Positions 49,441 through 61,172 of a stretch of DNA of 62,574 nt are shown one piece after another. Every line of letters begins with the position of its first letter. Within the stretch, counting starts at the first letter, position 1. The position numbers were made by a program, and so were the translations under genes. The notes beneath the pieces were generated by a model, which saw only the letters and a list, made by a program, of their open reading frames with translations, was not told where the DNA came from and ran no database searches. The DNA comes from Gammaproteobacteria bacterium (GTDB taxonomy: Bacteria > Pseudomonadota > Gammaproteobacteria > JAJFKG01). Location: the NCBI GenBank assembly GCA_021773335.1, contig JAJFKG010000023.1, positions 1-62,574 on the forward strand. Reading direction: 5' to 3'.

Positions 49441-50537
49441 GTCTTTCACTTCTAGATATATCTGGATTTCGTAATTTATTATCACTATCTGTAGAGTTAG
49501 GAGCCGCATTTAATATTATTTGTGGCCCTAACGGTAGCGGTAAGAGTAGTTTTATTGAAGCGATTCATTATCTAGGCTTAGCTAGATCCTTCCGTAGTCA
49601 TTTATTACGTCGCGTAATTAATAATGAATGTTCAGAATTTGCCATCCATGGTGTTGTGTCTCGCCCAAATGCCAGTGCTATATCGATAGGTATTCAGCGT
49701 AGTCGCTTTGATAAGGGTCGTATTCGCATTGCTGGGCAAGAGGTGCATAGCACATCCGCTCTCGCTGAACACTTACCTTTACAACTGATTAATACTGAAA
49801 GCTACCGATTATTAGATTCTGGCCCTAAGTTTCGTCGCCAATTTCTAGACTGGGGAGTGTTTCACGTGAAACATGAGTTTTTAGAGGTTTGGCGTAAAGC
49901 GCAACTTGCCATTAGTCAGCGTAATGCGGCGTTAAAATCGGGCTACTGTGAGCAGATTGATACGTGGAATAATGAAGTTGCGCTTTATGCTGAAAAGCTA
50001 GATGTTATGCGCGCTAGTTATATTGAAAAGTTTAAGCCGATTTTTTTACAGGTATTATCGGATTTAAGCCATGAGGCAGGGGTGTCTTTAGACTATTACC
50101 GTGGCTGGGACAGGGAAAAGCCCCTTTTAGAGCTATTAGTAAATAATGTGGGACGAGACCGCGAGCTGGGTTACACGAGCTGTGGCCCGCATCGTGCTGA
50201 TCTTAGGTTACGAGTTGGCACCACGCCTGTGCATGATGTTTTTTCTAGAGGACAACAAAAATTAGTTGTTTGTGCTCTTAGCTTGGCGCAAGGCCTATTT
50301 TTGCGAGAATATGCGGGTAAACAGTGTGTTTATTTGATCGACGATTTGGCTGCTGAGTTAGATGCTCCTCGACGTGAGAGCATTGTTAAAATTCTTGCCC
50401 AACAAGCCAGTCAAGTGTTTATCACCGGTATTGAACGCTCTCAATTAAGTGGTTTGTTGGATATTGTCCCGCCAGAAAGCAAGATGTTTCACGTGAAACA
50501 TGGGGAGATGACTGAATTTGCCGCTGAGCCAGCCTGA
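49437..50537 (+). CDS. recF: DNA replication and repair protein RecF
   Basis: A 366-residue SMC-like ATPase: Walker A 'GPNGSGKSSFIEAIHYLGLA', signature 'FSRGQQKLVVCALSLAQ' and Walker B 'CVYLIDDLAAELDAPRRES'. It loads RecA at gaps. It is translationally coupled to dnaN. Two perfect parS sites are embedded in the coding sequence and read as the peptide FHVKH both times, once mid-gene and once in the final 20 residues, where the tail is longer than in E. coli RecF (357). Confidence 0.96.
   Translation: MSLSLLDISGFRNLLSLSVELGAAFNIICGPNGSGKSSFIEAIHYLGLARSFRSHLLRRVINNECSEFAIHGVVSRPNASAISIGIQRSRFDKGRIRIAGQEVHSTSALAEHLPLQLINTESYRLLDSGPKFRRQFLDWGVFHVKHEFLEVWRKAQLAISQRNAALKSGYCEQIDTWNNEVALYAEKLDVMRASYIEKFKPIFLQVLSDLSHEAGVSLDYYRGWDREKPLLELLVNNVGRDRELGYTSCGPHRADLRLRVGTTPVHDVFSRGQQKLVVCALSLAQGLFLREYAGKQCVYLIDDLAAELDAPRRESIVKILAQQASQVFITGIERSQLSGLLDIVPPESKMFHVKHGEMTEFAAEPA
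49858..49873. promoter_or_regulatory. parS site 1 (inside recF)
   Basis: TGTTTCACGTGAAACA, an exact 16-bp palindromic ParB-binding site, read in frame as part of VFHVKHE. Confidence 0.93.
50485..50500. promoter_or_regulatory. parS site 2 (3' end of recF)
   Basis: A second exact TGTTTCACGTGAAACA, in the RecF C-terminal tail (MFHVKHG). Confidence 0.93.
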
Positions 50538-51089
50538 GTTATGTTTATCGTCTTCTTGCATATTTATCGCTAAGATATTAGGGTTTTTACGTGCCGTTGA
50601 GGTTGCGGTAATTCCTTTTCCCCTTTCGCTGCTAATAGCCGTCTAGTATGAGAATACCCATATTCAGAATTCAACTTAGTTAACACTGAACACTAATTCC
50701 AAGCAAAACGTTTTACCGATCCTTAAGGTCTTCGAGAGCTATTTTTGAAGGTGATTAAGTAACATAATTGATAATATGGCTTTGTCTCAATCAGGCGGTC
50801 TAAGCAGTATACAACAACTATCTCTCTGAGAAATAAGCTTCTTAGCCATACTAAGGAGAAATTTTGTGAGTTTTTACAGTGGGTTAGAGCGAAGTTGAAT
50901 GAGATAATTTTTAGGTGCTATTGATAAGTTTGGTTTTGGAGAGGGCTTGATATGCAGTACCAAGCTCAATTTTGAGTTGGAAAAACCCAACAGTGGTCTC
51001 AGTATCGGTCAACTACGAAAAAAAGAATAAGGACTGACCGTAACCTCAGCGGAGTGTAACATGCTAACTAGCCAGCGATAAACTATCGA

Positions 51090-51105
51090 TGTTTCACGTG
51101 AAACA
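51090..51105. promoter_or_regulatory. parS site 3 (recF-gyrB gap)
   Basis: A third exact TGTTTCACGTGAAACA, non-coding, 217 bp before gyrB's predicted ATG. Confidence 0.93.
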
Positions 51106-51277
51106 TCTGAGTTAAATTTTGAGTTAAAAATTGAATAGGCAAATGTGATGTGAGTTGAGCGCTCATGCAAAAAAGTTTGTTTTTTAAGTTGTTTAAAATA
51201 AGCAACAAATTAGATGTAATTCATTGATTTTTATGTTGTTTTTATATAAGAAAACACTGCGAAAATTACCTTAAAGG

Positions 51278-53742
<2,465 letters not shown>

Positions 53743-53812
53743 CAACGGATACTGTGAAGAAATAAACCTGTTTTTGTAGGAAAGATGTAAACAACATTGG
53801 GATAAAATAGTA

Positions 53813-54985
53813 ATGCGACGACTTTTAAATATACCTTGGTGTAAAATCAATTGGACCATTACCCTTTTTATCGTGATTAACACGATTGTCGGTATTGTTG
53901 GGACTATTGCACTCTACCACTATAGTGGTCTTATGTGGCAAACGCTCGTGTTAACGTTCATTTTAATGGTGCTATCCGGGCTATCGATAACATGTGGTTA
54001 TCATCGCCTTTTCTCTCATTTAACTTATAAAGCAAAATTCCCAGTTAAGCTACTTTTTGCATTGTTTGGTGCGAGTAATTTCGAAGGTAGCATCTTAGAG
54101 TGGTGTACCGATCATCGTAATCACCATCGTTACACCGATACCGATAAAGACCCCTATAATGCTAAGCGTGGTTTCTGGTATTCACATATTGGTTGGTTGT
54201 TTGTGCTTGATCAGAGTAAGCGCGATTTTAGTAATGTTGAAGATTTACAAGCCGATCCCGTGGTGCGCATACAACATCGTTTTTACGTTATTTTAGCCTT
54301 TATCATGAGTTATGGTCTGCCAATGGCCGTAGCTGCTTTATGGGGTGATGTGTGGGGTGGTTTGATTGTTGCTGGGGCTTTGCGTATTGTCATCGCGCAG
54401 CAAGGTACGTTCTGCATTAATTCTGTGTGCCATATTTGGGGCAAACAGACATTTTCCGATCGCGATACAGCGAGAGATAATTGGTTTACGGCTTTATATA
54501 CCGTGGGTGAAGGCTTTCATAATTTTCATCATAAATTTCCGATCGATTATCGTAATGGCGTCCGCTTTTTTCATTTTGACCCATCAAAATGGTTTATCCG
54601 TAGCTTAGAATATATTGGTTTGGCGAGCGACTTGCGGCGCGTGAGTAAGCAACGCATTATCCAATGTCGTCTTGAAATGGATGAAAAACGTATTACTCGT
54701 CGTGCAGATAAAAAATCATCATCATTACTTTCTACGCTTGCACCACAAATTCAACATGCGCGGGAAACGGTGCTAGAAACCTTAAACAAGCAAGCATCGT
54801 TGGAGAAAGCTTATGCCGAGCTCAAACAATGCAGGCAAGATTTCATTGATAAAACGCCGGAATACCGCAAACGCATCCAAGATGTACGCATGCGACTAAA
54901 GGTGACACGCCTTGAGTTGAAAGGTTCTCTCGTGATGTGGGCGAAGACACTTGCGCGTAGCCGCCGTGCAGTAGCGCAAGACTAA
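53813..54985 (+). CDS. Acyl-CoA (delta-9 type) fatty acid desaturase with C-terminal coiled coil
   Basis: A 390-residue integral membrane desaturase with the three histidine boxes in order: 'GYHRLFSH', 'DHRNHHRYTD' and 'GEGFHNFHHKFP'. Four hydrophobic spans flank them. This is the membrane diiron type that makes monounsaturated acyl chains at the inner membrane. The last ~110 residues are a charged coiled coil ('ARETVLETLNKQASLEKAYA', 'ELKQCRQDFIDKTPEYRKR') not needed for catalysis in the family. It is followed 13 bp later by a lipoprotein gene and probably forms an operon with it. Confidence 0.93.
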   Translation: MRRLLNIPWCKINWTITLFIVINTIVGIVGTIALYHYSGLMWQTLVLTFILMVLSGLSITCGYHRLFSHLTYKAKFPVKLLFALFGASNFEGSILEWCTDHRNHHRYTDTDKDPYNAKRGFWYSHIGWLFVLDQSKRDFSNVEDLQADPVVRIQHRFYVILAFIMSYGLPMAVAALWGDVWGGLIVAGALRIVIAQQGTFCINSVCHIWGKQTFSDRDTARDNWFTALYTVGEGFHNFHHKFPIDYRNGVRFFHFDPSKWFIRSLEYIGLASDLRRVSKQRIIQCRLEMDEKRITRRADKKSSSLLSTLAPQIQHARETVLETLNKQASLEKAYAELKQCRQDFIDKTPEYRKRIQDVRMRLKVTRLELKGSLVMWAKTLARSRRAVAQD

Positions 54986-54998
54986 TCAAACAAGTTCA

Positions 54999-55508
54999 AT
55001 GAGATATGTGCGAAAAAAAGGATTTTTTCAGTGTCTTATTGTTGGTGGCTTGCTACTTTTATCGGCTTGTGCGGCTGTTCACCTGGGCCCCAAATTTCAT
55101 AATAATTTAAAGCCAGCCGATCCTGGTTATGCGCGTCTTTATTTCGTCAGACCGAATCACCCCCAGGGACAAAGTTACCTAAACCCCGCAACTATTTCAG
55201 TAAATAATTTCCCTGTGATACGCCTGTATAATAATACCTATGCGACAGTACAAGTAGTGCCTGCTACTGTGCGAGTGAGTGCACAATTGTCTCCGGTAAG
55301 CAGTACTACGTATCACGCGAGTAAAGTGCTTAAAGTCGATAGTGGTAAAGTCTATTATCTGGCGCTTAACATCAACGCTCATGCGAACACGGATGTTGCT
55401 GATAGACAACATCCTATTGTAAATATAAGTTTAAATACAGTGACGCAACAAAAAGCAAAATTTCGTATGCAAGGGACGAGGTATATAGCGACATTATCCG
55501 CAAACTAA
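54999..55508 (+). CDS. DUF2846-like lipoprotein
   Basis: A 169-residue lipoprotein with a hydrophobic signal and lipobox LSACA (Cys24). The mature part 'GYARLYFVRPNHPQGQSYL' followed by 'ISVNNFPVIRLYNNTYATVQ' fits the DUF2846 beta-rich family of small lipoproteins, whose function is unknown. It is 13 bp downstream of the desaturase gene. Confidence 0.75.
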   Translation: MRYVRKKGFFQCLIVGGLLLLSACAAVHLGPKFHNNLKPADPGYARLYFVRPNHPQGQSYLNPATISVNNFPVIRLYNNTYATVQVVPATVRVSAQLSPVSSTTYHASKVLKVDSGKVYYLALNINAHANTDVADRQHPIVNISLNTVTQQKAKFRMQGTRYIATLSAN

Positions 55509-55660
55509 CATCAGGCTAGGCTCAAAACGTCAATTTTTCCGTTAAGTTGTTTGTTTGAATTCGGTCATTTAGGAATAGTTAAACGCCCCTCATTAAAAAA
55601 ACAACTTGCCCTAAGTGACGGACGCCCCATCCCGGTCCTACCCTCGGGGGGCCTTAAGTT

Positions 55661-55683
55661 ACGGAGGCTTCTGCCTCCGTTCT
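55661..55683 (+). terminator. Candidate intrinsic terminator
   Basis: Perfect 8-bp stem ACGGAGGC (55661-55668) / GCCTCCGT (55673-55680) with a TTCT loop, followed by the short pyrimidine run TCTATTCCC. The U-tract is poor, so efficiency is doubtful. It lies between the lipoprotein gene and tag. Confidence 0.5.
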
Positions 55684-55725
55684 ATTCCCAGGTTAGTCTA
55701 TGTGTTTAATTTGGAGAAATAAGAC

Positions 55726-56298
55726 TTGGCTGCTAACAAAAAAAGATGTCATTGGGTCTCTGATGATCCGATTTATATTGCCTACCACGATGAAGAGTGG
55801 GGCGTACCCGTGTTTGATGATCAAACGTTGTTTGAGTTTTTGATTCTAGAAGGACAACAGGCGGGTTTAAGTTGGATTACGATCCTGAAACGCCGAGATA
55901 ATTATCGAGCGTGTTTTGATGGCTTCGATGCGCAAAAGATCGCGCGTTATTCTCCAAGCAAACTCAATAAATTATTGCAAAACCCGGCGCTCATTCGCAA
56001 TCGCTTAAAAATCGAAGCCATTATTAAAAATGCGCAAGCCTATTTAGCTATCAAAGAAACACGTGACACTTTTGCTGAGTATATTTGGCAGTTCGTCAAT
56101 GGTGCCCCCATTCAAAATCACTGGAAAACCCCCAAGCAAGTACCGGTGAATACGCCACAATCAACAGCCATGTCGAAGGACTTAAAAAAGCAGGGCTTTA
56201 AGTTTGTTGGCAGCACAATTTGTTATGCCTATATGCAGGCAACAGGTATGGTCAATGACCATACCACAGACTGTTTTCGCCACCAGCAGCTGATGTAG
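55726..56298 (+). CDS. tag: DNA-3-methyladenine glycosylase I
   Basis: A 190-residue HhH glycosylase (E. coli Tag 187): 'CHWVSDDPIYIAYHDEEWGV' at the N-terminus, 'QQAGLSWITILKRRDNYRAC' mid-protein, and C-terminal 'YAYMQATGMVNDHTTDCFRH' carrying the zinc-binding residues with the N-terminal Cys. It excises 3-methyladenine from alkylated DNA. The start appears to be TTG at 55726 behind GGAG. It ends 4 bp from the convergent MFS gene. Confidence 0.95.
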   Translation: MAANKKRCHWVSDDPIYIAYHDEEWGVPVFDDQTLFEFLILEGQQAGLSWITILKRRDNYRACFDGFDAQKIARYSPSKLNKLLQNPALIRNRLKIEAIIKNAQAYLAIKETRDTFAEYIWQFVNGAPIQNHWKTPKQVPVNTPQSTAMSKDLKKQGFKFVGSTICYAYMQATGMVNDHTTDCFRHQQLM

Positions 56299-56301
56299 CA
56301 T

Positions 56302-57552
56302 TCAACTTTTTTCAACGAAAGGTTTATGTTGATAGTTTGCTAACATAAGCATACCAATAATGACACTCACTATTGCGAACACATAAGGCATATTGATATT
56401 AATACTCGATAAAAAACCTAATATTGCTGCATCAATGCCACCCGCAAGTGCAACGATAGACCCCGTTACTCCCATAATCCAGCCTTGTCTTTCTAAGCTG
56501 ACTGCCTCGGAAAATAACGGTAAGATATTCGCAACACCTAATCCAAACATGGCAGTAGTTGGAACAACGATAAGCCAGAGCATAATGACCTTGGTGGTGA
56601 TGATAAAAACAAGGCTGCCGAGCGCAATACAAGAGTAACCTAGTATAGCAAGGCGTTTATAATTAAACTGGCTAACAAGAGAAGGTAAAACACCTAAACC
56701 AATACCAATTCCAGCACCCATCAAAGCGACAAACCAGCCTGAGTTGAAGGCAGCTAATTGATATTTCTGGGTCATGAAAGCCGGCGTAAAGGAATAAAAC
56801 ATAGCCCATCCTAATTGTGCCAATATGTAAGCGAGTAATAAGAAGCGAATAGGACGGTATTGAAATCCTTCTGCAAACACATGCAATGCGCGTGTCCATT
56901 TCAGCTTTACGTTGTTTTTAAGCGGGTGCGTTTCGTGAAAGTAACGTATTAATAAGATGATATTAATCACTGCGATCAAGGCTGCAAAATAAAAAGGGTT
57001 TTTTATATTAAACCAAGAAACTAATTGTGAATCTTGTAAAAATGCACCAAGCAAAGGTCCAACCACTAGTCCTAAGGTCACTGATAATAAGACTAAGCCG
57101 AGATAAATTGCTTTTTTTGCAGGGTCGCACAGATCAATTACCGCTGCTTGCGCAATCGCTTGATCCCCGGACGTTAAGCCACCGAGAAAGCGGCTGAGTA
57201 ACAGCAGCCATAGGCTAGCTACTTGAAAGGCGACGGCAGAGAGCAAAAAACTGATTGCAGCGAGGGATAAACATAACACCAGTGATTTTTTACGCCCGAC
57301 ACTATCTGACCAATCGCCTAATATCGTTGAGCCTAAAAACCATATTAAGTAATACACAGCGATTAAAATCCCATACCAAATATCACGCACAGATTGGCTA
57401 GCATGATGTAGTAACAAAGTGGCATGTGGATTGGTGATGGTAGCGGTGAGTATCGGAAAGATAATCCCTTGCCCCATACCATCGATAAAGAGTACCAGCA
57501 TTAATGAAAATAATGCTCTACGTCGAACCATGGATTGTGCAGCCGTTTGCAT
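56302..57552 (-). CDS. MFS transporter (12-span, Tet/DHA1-like)
   Basis: A 416-residue major facilitator with 12 hydrophobic spans. The N-terminal 'LFIDGMGQGIIFPILTATIT' and motif A 'LGDWSDSVGRKKSLVL' between spans 2 and 3 match the DHA1/TetA group of proton-linked exporters. Motif C-like glycines lie in 'LLSVTLGLVVGPLLGAFLQD'. The substrate is unknown. It stands alone, transcribed leftward with an AGGAGG-type ribosome site before the ATG. Confidence 0.87.
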   Translation of the reverse strand: MQTAAQSMVRRRALFSLMLVLFIDGMGQGIIFPILTATITNPHATLLLHHASQSVRDIWYGILIAVYYLIWFLGSTILGDWSDSVGRKKSLVLCLSLAAISFLLSAVAFQVASLWLLLLSRFLGGLTSGDQAIAQAAVIDLCDPAKKAIYLGLVLLSVTLGLVVGPLLGAFLQDSQLVSWFNIKNPFYFAALIAVINIILLIRYFHETHPLKNNVKLKWTRALHVFAEGFQYRPIRFLLLAYILAQLGWAMFYSFTPAFMTQKYQLAAFNSGWFVALMGAGIGIGLGVLPSLVSQFNYKRLAILGYSCIALGSLVFIITTKVIMLWLIVVPTTAMFGLGVANILPLFSEAVSLERQGWIMGVTGSIVALAGGIDAAILGFLSSININMPYVFAIVSVIIGMLMLANYQHKPFVEKS

Positions 57553-57647
57553 GATGTCCTCCTGGAATCAGTTATTTAAGAGTATGCTAAAAATAAAAGC
57601 TTGTGAAGTTTAGATAGAGAGATAGTGTGGGGTTCGGTAGTAAAAAC

Positions 57648-57668
57648 GCGGCAAGCCTGGCTTGCCGC
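57648..57668 (-). terminator. Intrinsic terminator of the NfeD-slipin operon
   Basis: GCGGCAAGCC paired with GGCTTGCCGC across 57648-57668. Read leftward it is followed by GTTTTTA, giving the U-tract. It lies just after the slipin gene stop. Confidence 0.8.
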
Positions 57669-57701
57669 TGAAAATGAGTTACTTGTTGATTCTATCAGAG
57701 C

Positions 57702-58454
57702 TTATTGCTTGGTCAATATGTCTTGAAAGCTTTTCATAAGATCGATCGGCATCGGGAAAATTATCGTGGAATTATTATCTTCTGCAATATTAGTTAACGT
57801 TTGTAGGTAGCGTAATTGCAATGCTTGAGGTTGTTTTACCAAGATTTCGGCTGCTTCCAATAATTTTTGCGAAGCTTGGAATTCACCCTCTGCGTGAATG
57901 ACTTTGGCGCGGCGTTCACGCTCTGCTTCGGCTTGTTTGGCGATAGCACGGACCATGCTTTCATCTAAATCGACATGTTTGATCTCGACATTGGCGACTT
58001 TGATACCCCAAATTTCAGTTTGCTCGTCGAGAATCTTTTGGATATCCATATTCAAGCGATCGCGCTCAGCTAGCATTTCATCGAGTTCGTGCTGGCCGAG
58101 TACTGAGCGTAAGGTGGTTTGTGCTAGCTGGCTGATTGCTTCGATGTAATCTTCGACTTGGATAATGGATTTTTCGGGATCAATAACACGGAAATAAACG
58201 ACAGCATTAACACGCACTGAGACGTTATCGCGTGAAATGACATCTTGGCTCGGGACATCCATAACGATAGTGCGCAAATCAACGCGTACCATTTGTTGGA
58301 TAAATGGTACGATGATGATCAAGCCAGGGCCTTTGACACGCCAAAAACGCCCGAGTGTAAAGACAACACCGCGCTCATATTCACGTAAAATACGGAAAAA
58401 TGAAAACACAAATACAATAAATAGGGCAATTAAACTGAGTATTAAGATATTCAT
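57702..58454 (-). CDS. Slipin (stomatin-like SPFH protein)
   Basis: A 250-residue SPFH protein with an N-terminal membrane hairpin ('[20 protein letters not shown]'), then '[20 protein letters not shown]', '[20 protein letters not shown]' and a charged coiled coil '[20 protein letters not shown]'. It is paired with an NfeD protease gene with a 4-bp overlap, as in many prokaryotes, where the two form membrane microdomain complexes. Confidence 0.93.
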   Translation of the reverse strand: MNILILSLIALFIVFVFSFFRILREYERGVVFTLGRFWRVKGPGLIIIVPFIQQMVRVDLRTIVMDVPSQDVISRDNVSVRVNAVVYFRVIDPEKSIIQVEDYIEAISQLAQTTLRSVLGQHELDEMLAERDRLNMDIQKILDEQTEIWGIKVANVEIKHVDLDESMVRAIAKQAEAERERRAKVIHAEGEFQASQKLLEAAEILVKQPQALQLRYLQTLTNIAEDNNSTIIFPMPIDLMKSFQDILTKQ

Positions 58455-59911
58455 TCTTGCGTTCCTTTTTGTGTTCCTTGTGCAAGCGGTGCTACCTTTA
58501 AGGTTAATCCACTAATGGCAACAACCTTAATGCGTTGGCCTTGTTGTAGCGGTGTTTCCGAGCTAGCTTGCCAAGATTCTCCTTCGATACGTACATGGCC
58601 TTCATTGTGAAAATCAGCAATGACGTAGCCAATACTATTAACCATCGCCTCACGACCACTCACAATGTGACGGCGACGAGATTTCATCACCATACCGATC
58701 AATACCAAGAAAAACAAGGCGCTAATGAACCCCATTGTGGCAATCAATAGCCACGGTACGGAATAACTCATCATTTCAATATCTAATAGCATGATAGAAC
58801 CCACGACAAAGGCAATAACCCCACCAATGCCGAGTATACCGAAGCTCGGCATAAAGGCTTCAGCGATCATAAAGGCAAGCCCCAATAATAATAAGCCTAA
58901 GCCAGCATAACTGATCGGTAATAATTGGAAGGCATATAAAGCCACAAGTAGGCAGATGGCACCGACCACGCCTGGCACGATAAAGCCAGGGTTAGAAAAC
59001 TCAAAAAACAAACCATAAATTCCGATTAACAGCAAAATATAAGCGACGCTCGGGTTGGTAATTACCGCGAGAAAACGTGCTTTCCAATCCGGCTGAATAG
59101 AAAACACAATTGCGTCTTTGCTGGCTATTTTATAGGGTGTATTGTTAATTTTGACAATCGTACCATCGATCTGATTTAACAGGCTGGTGATATCTGGCGC
59201 GATTATATTGATAACATCTTTCTTTAGTGCTTCATTCGCCGATAAGCTGGAGGCTTGACGCACTGCTTCTTCCGCCCAAGCGACGTTGCGACCACGCATT
59301 TGTGCCAAGCTACGGATATAGGCGGCGGCATCATTCGTCATTTTCTTTTCCATTGCATCAGGCGCGGGTTTAGCTTGGATTTTTGGTTGTTTGCTTTTTT
59401 CTTTATTATTTGAATCGAGAGGCTTTTTGAATGTTTTACCGTTGTCTGAATCTGGGCTACCTGGGCTTGCCGGCCCGCCTACTCTAACGGGGGTTGCCGC
59501 GCCTAAATTGGTGCCTGGTGCCATCGCTGCGATGTGAGCAGCATAGAGGATATAGGTTCCGGCACTTGCCGCTCTTGCCCCGCTGGGTGCCACATACGCG
59601 ATAATAGGCACTGGTGAAGCTAAGATGTCTTTGATAATCTCACGCATCGAAGTATCCAAGCCACCCGGCGTATTCATTTCGATAACGATGGTGTGAGCTT
59701 TTTGTGCTGCTGCTTTTTTAAAGCCACGATGAATATAATCTTGCGTGGCAGGTCCTATCGCGCCTTCGATAGTGAGTAATACAACTGTGTTTTGATCAGG
59801 GGTGGCATTGGGTTTAGCCGTTAGCACATCTTGCTTAGCGTACACAACATGCCCGACAACGCCAGCAATACCTAGCAACAGAATAATCGCGAATGAAATT
59901 GTTTTACACAT
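58451..59911 (-). CDS. NfeD-family membrane serine protease (long form)
   Basis: A 486-residue protein. It has a signal peptide, an N-terminal ClpP-like protease domain ('[20 protein letters not shown]', '[16 protein letters not shown]', '[20 protein letters not shown]' with the catalytic Ser), a Pro/Lys-rich linker near residues 150-190, four to five membrane spans, and a C-terminal OB-fold NfeD domain ('[20 protein letters not shown]'). It cleaves the partner stomatin in archaeal homologues. It is the upstream gene of the slipin pair. Confidence 0.92.
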   Translation of the reverse strand: MCKTISFAIILLLGIAGVVGHVVYAKQDVLTAKPNATPDQNTVVLLTIEGAIGPATQDYIHRGFKKAAAQKAHTIVIEMNTPGGLDTSMREIIKDILASPVPIIAYVAPSGARAASAGTYILYAAHIAAMAPGTNLGAATPVRVGGPASPGSPDSDNGKTFKKPLDSNNKEKSKQPKIQAKPAPDAMEKKMTNDAAAYIRSLAQMRGRNVAWAEEAVRQASSLSANEALKKDVINIIAPDITSLLNQIDGTIVKINNTPYKIASKDAIVFSIQPDWKARFLAVITNPSVAYILLLIGIYGLFFEFSNPGFIVPGVVGAICLLVALYAFQLLPISYAGLGLLLLGLAFMIAEAFMPSFGILGIGGVIAFVVGSIMLLDIEMMSYSVPWLLIATMGFISALFFLVLIGMVMKSRRRHIVSGREAMVNSIGYVIADFHNEGHVRIEGESWQASSETPLQQGQRIKVVAISGLTLKVAPLAQGTQKGTQE

Positions 59912-60008
59912 ACCATTATGTCTTTTTAGATATAAAAAACCGCTTTCCGTGTCGTCAATGCACCGCTATAAGTTTAGCGCATAATGCGCAATTAACCTCC
60001 TCAAGCGC

Positions 60009-60641
60009 TTAGCCTTGCCCTGGTAATAATGGTACGAAGACAACAGATTCAATGACTTGCTTATGGAAATCATCACCGTGACGGGTAATAACTTGTAAAG
60101 CTTGGGAGGCGGTATCTCCGACAGGGATTACTAGGGTTCCGCCATCGGCAAGTTGCTCCAACAGGGCAGGTGGAACTTGCTTGGCAGCAGCAGTCACGAG
60201 GATACCTGTGTAAGGGCTGTGTTCTGGCCAACCCAAACAGCCATCACCATAGCGTAGTTGCACATTATCCAGTTTGAGTGGTTGTAAATGCTGTTTAGCT
60301 TGCAAATGTAGCGCATTAATCCGTTCAACACTCAATACATGAGCGGCAACTTGGGCCAGAATAGCCGTTTGGTAGCCTGATCCCGTACCAATTTCTAAGA
60401 CTTTATCGACTTGGCCATTAGACAGTAGCGCTTGAGTCATGTAAGCGACAATAAATGGTTGCGAAATTGTTTGTCCATTACTTAAAGGTAATGCTGTATC
60501 TTCATAGGCATAATCTTGCATCGCAGGGTTAACGAAAGTCTCTCTCGCGACATTACCGATTGCCGTGAGTACGTTTTCATCGTGGATACCTTTGGCACGG
60601 AGTAAATTGACTAAATGTTTTCTCTGCTGCGTGTAATTCAT
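60009..60641 (-). CDS. pcm: Protein-L-isoaspartate O-methyltransferase
   Basis: A 210-residue SAM methyltransferase (E. coli 208): 'YEDTALPLSNGQTISQPFIV' and motif I 'VLEIGTGSGYQTAILAQVAA', with 'VSERIN'-type post-I region (here 'LSVERINALH') and C-terminal 'VVFVPLLPGQG'. It repairs isoaspartyl damage in proteins. No surE is adjacent. Confidence 0.95.
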   Translation of the reverse strand: MNYTQQRKHLVNLLRAKGIHDENVLTAIGNVARETFVNPAMQDYAYEDTALPLSNGQTISQPFIVAYMTQALLSNGQVDKVLEIGTGSGYQTAILAQVAAHVLSVERINALHLQAKQHLQPLKLDNVQLRYGDGCLGWPEHSPYTGILVTAAAKQVPPALLEQLADGGTLVIPVGDTASQALQVITRHGDDFHKQVIESVVFVPLLPGQG

Positions 60642-60692
60642 AGTGAGATAGTATAGACTTTTTTACGCGTTAATCCCTAACAATAGACACTA

Positions 60693-60959
60693 CTATATCT
60701 GAGTATAAGAACATGCATTCCGGCATGTTGGTAAAAGGACAGTTTTTGCTTCGATATTAAAATGTTCGCACATTTCCGTAATTAAAGATAATGCTGCCTC
60801 TGGGTCGTCGAATTCTAATGAAACAAAAAAGCCGTCACTCTTCACTGAGCCGCATGCCGGATAAAACTTACTCATAATAGCTTGAGCTGCGATACATTCG
60901 TCGTTTTTCTCAAGTGCATCAGGTAGCAGATCAACCGTATATTGAATGTTTTCTCGCAT
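60693..60959 (-). CDS. Small hypothetical protein
   Basis: An 88-residue ORF ('ENIQYTVDLLPDALEKNDEC', 'FFVSLEFDDPEAALSLITEM'). It has no signal peptide and no recognised family. It overlaps the preceding small ORF by 29 bp in another frame and has no Shine-Dalgarno of its own, so it is either translationally coupled or the shifted second half of a single gene. Confidence 0.45.
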   Translation of the reverse strand: MRENIQYTVDLLPDALEKNDECIAAQAIMSKFYPACGSVKSDGFFVSLEFDDPEAALSLITEMCEHFNIEAKTVLLPTCRNACSYTQI

Positions 60960-61158
60960 ATCGACATTGTTGGCTTAAATGCCCAGAGTCTTCTCTGATT
61001 TTTGTTGTAAACCAGGAAAACCCTTCGTTGCTTAGTTCGCGGATAGCAAGTTCCAGCATTTTTTTTGTTAACTTGACGACTTGTCTAGGCTGCTCGTTAT
61101 CAAAAAGATCCAGACTTACATCATCATTGCCATCACTGCTGCTTTCTTGTTGGAGCAC
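60931..61158 (-). CDS. Small hypothetical protein
   Basis: A 75-residue ORF from a GTG at 61158 behind a good AAGGAG. It has an acidic N-terminus ('DGNDDVSLDLFDNEQPRQVV') and a helical segment 'LTKKMLELAIRELSNEGFSW'. No family is recognised. It lies between the MFS remnant and the second small ORF, all on one strand. Confidence 0.5.
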   Translation of the reverse strand: MLQQESSSDGNDDVSLDLFDNEQPRQVVKLTKKMLELAIRELSNEGFSWFTTKIREDSGHLSQQCRYARKHSIYG

Positions 61159-61172
61159 TATGCTCTCCTTTG

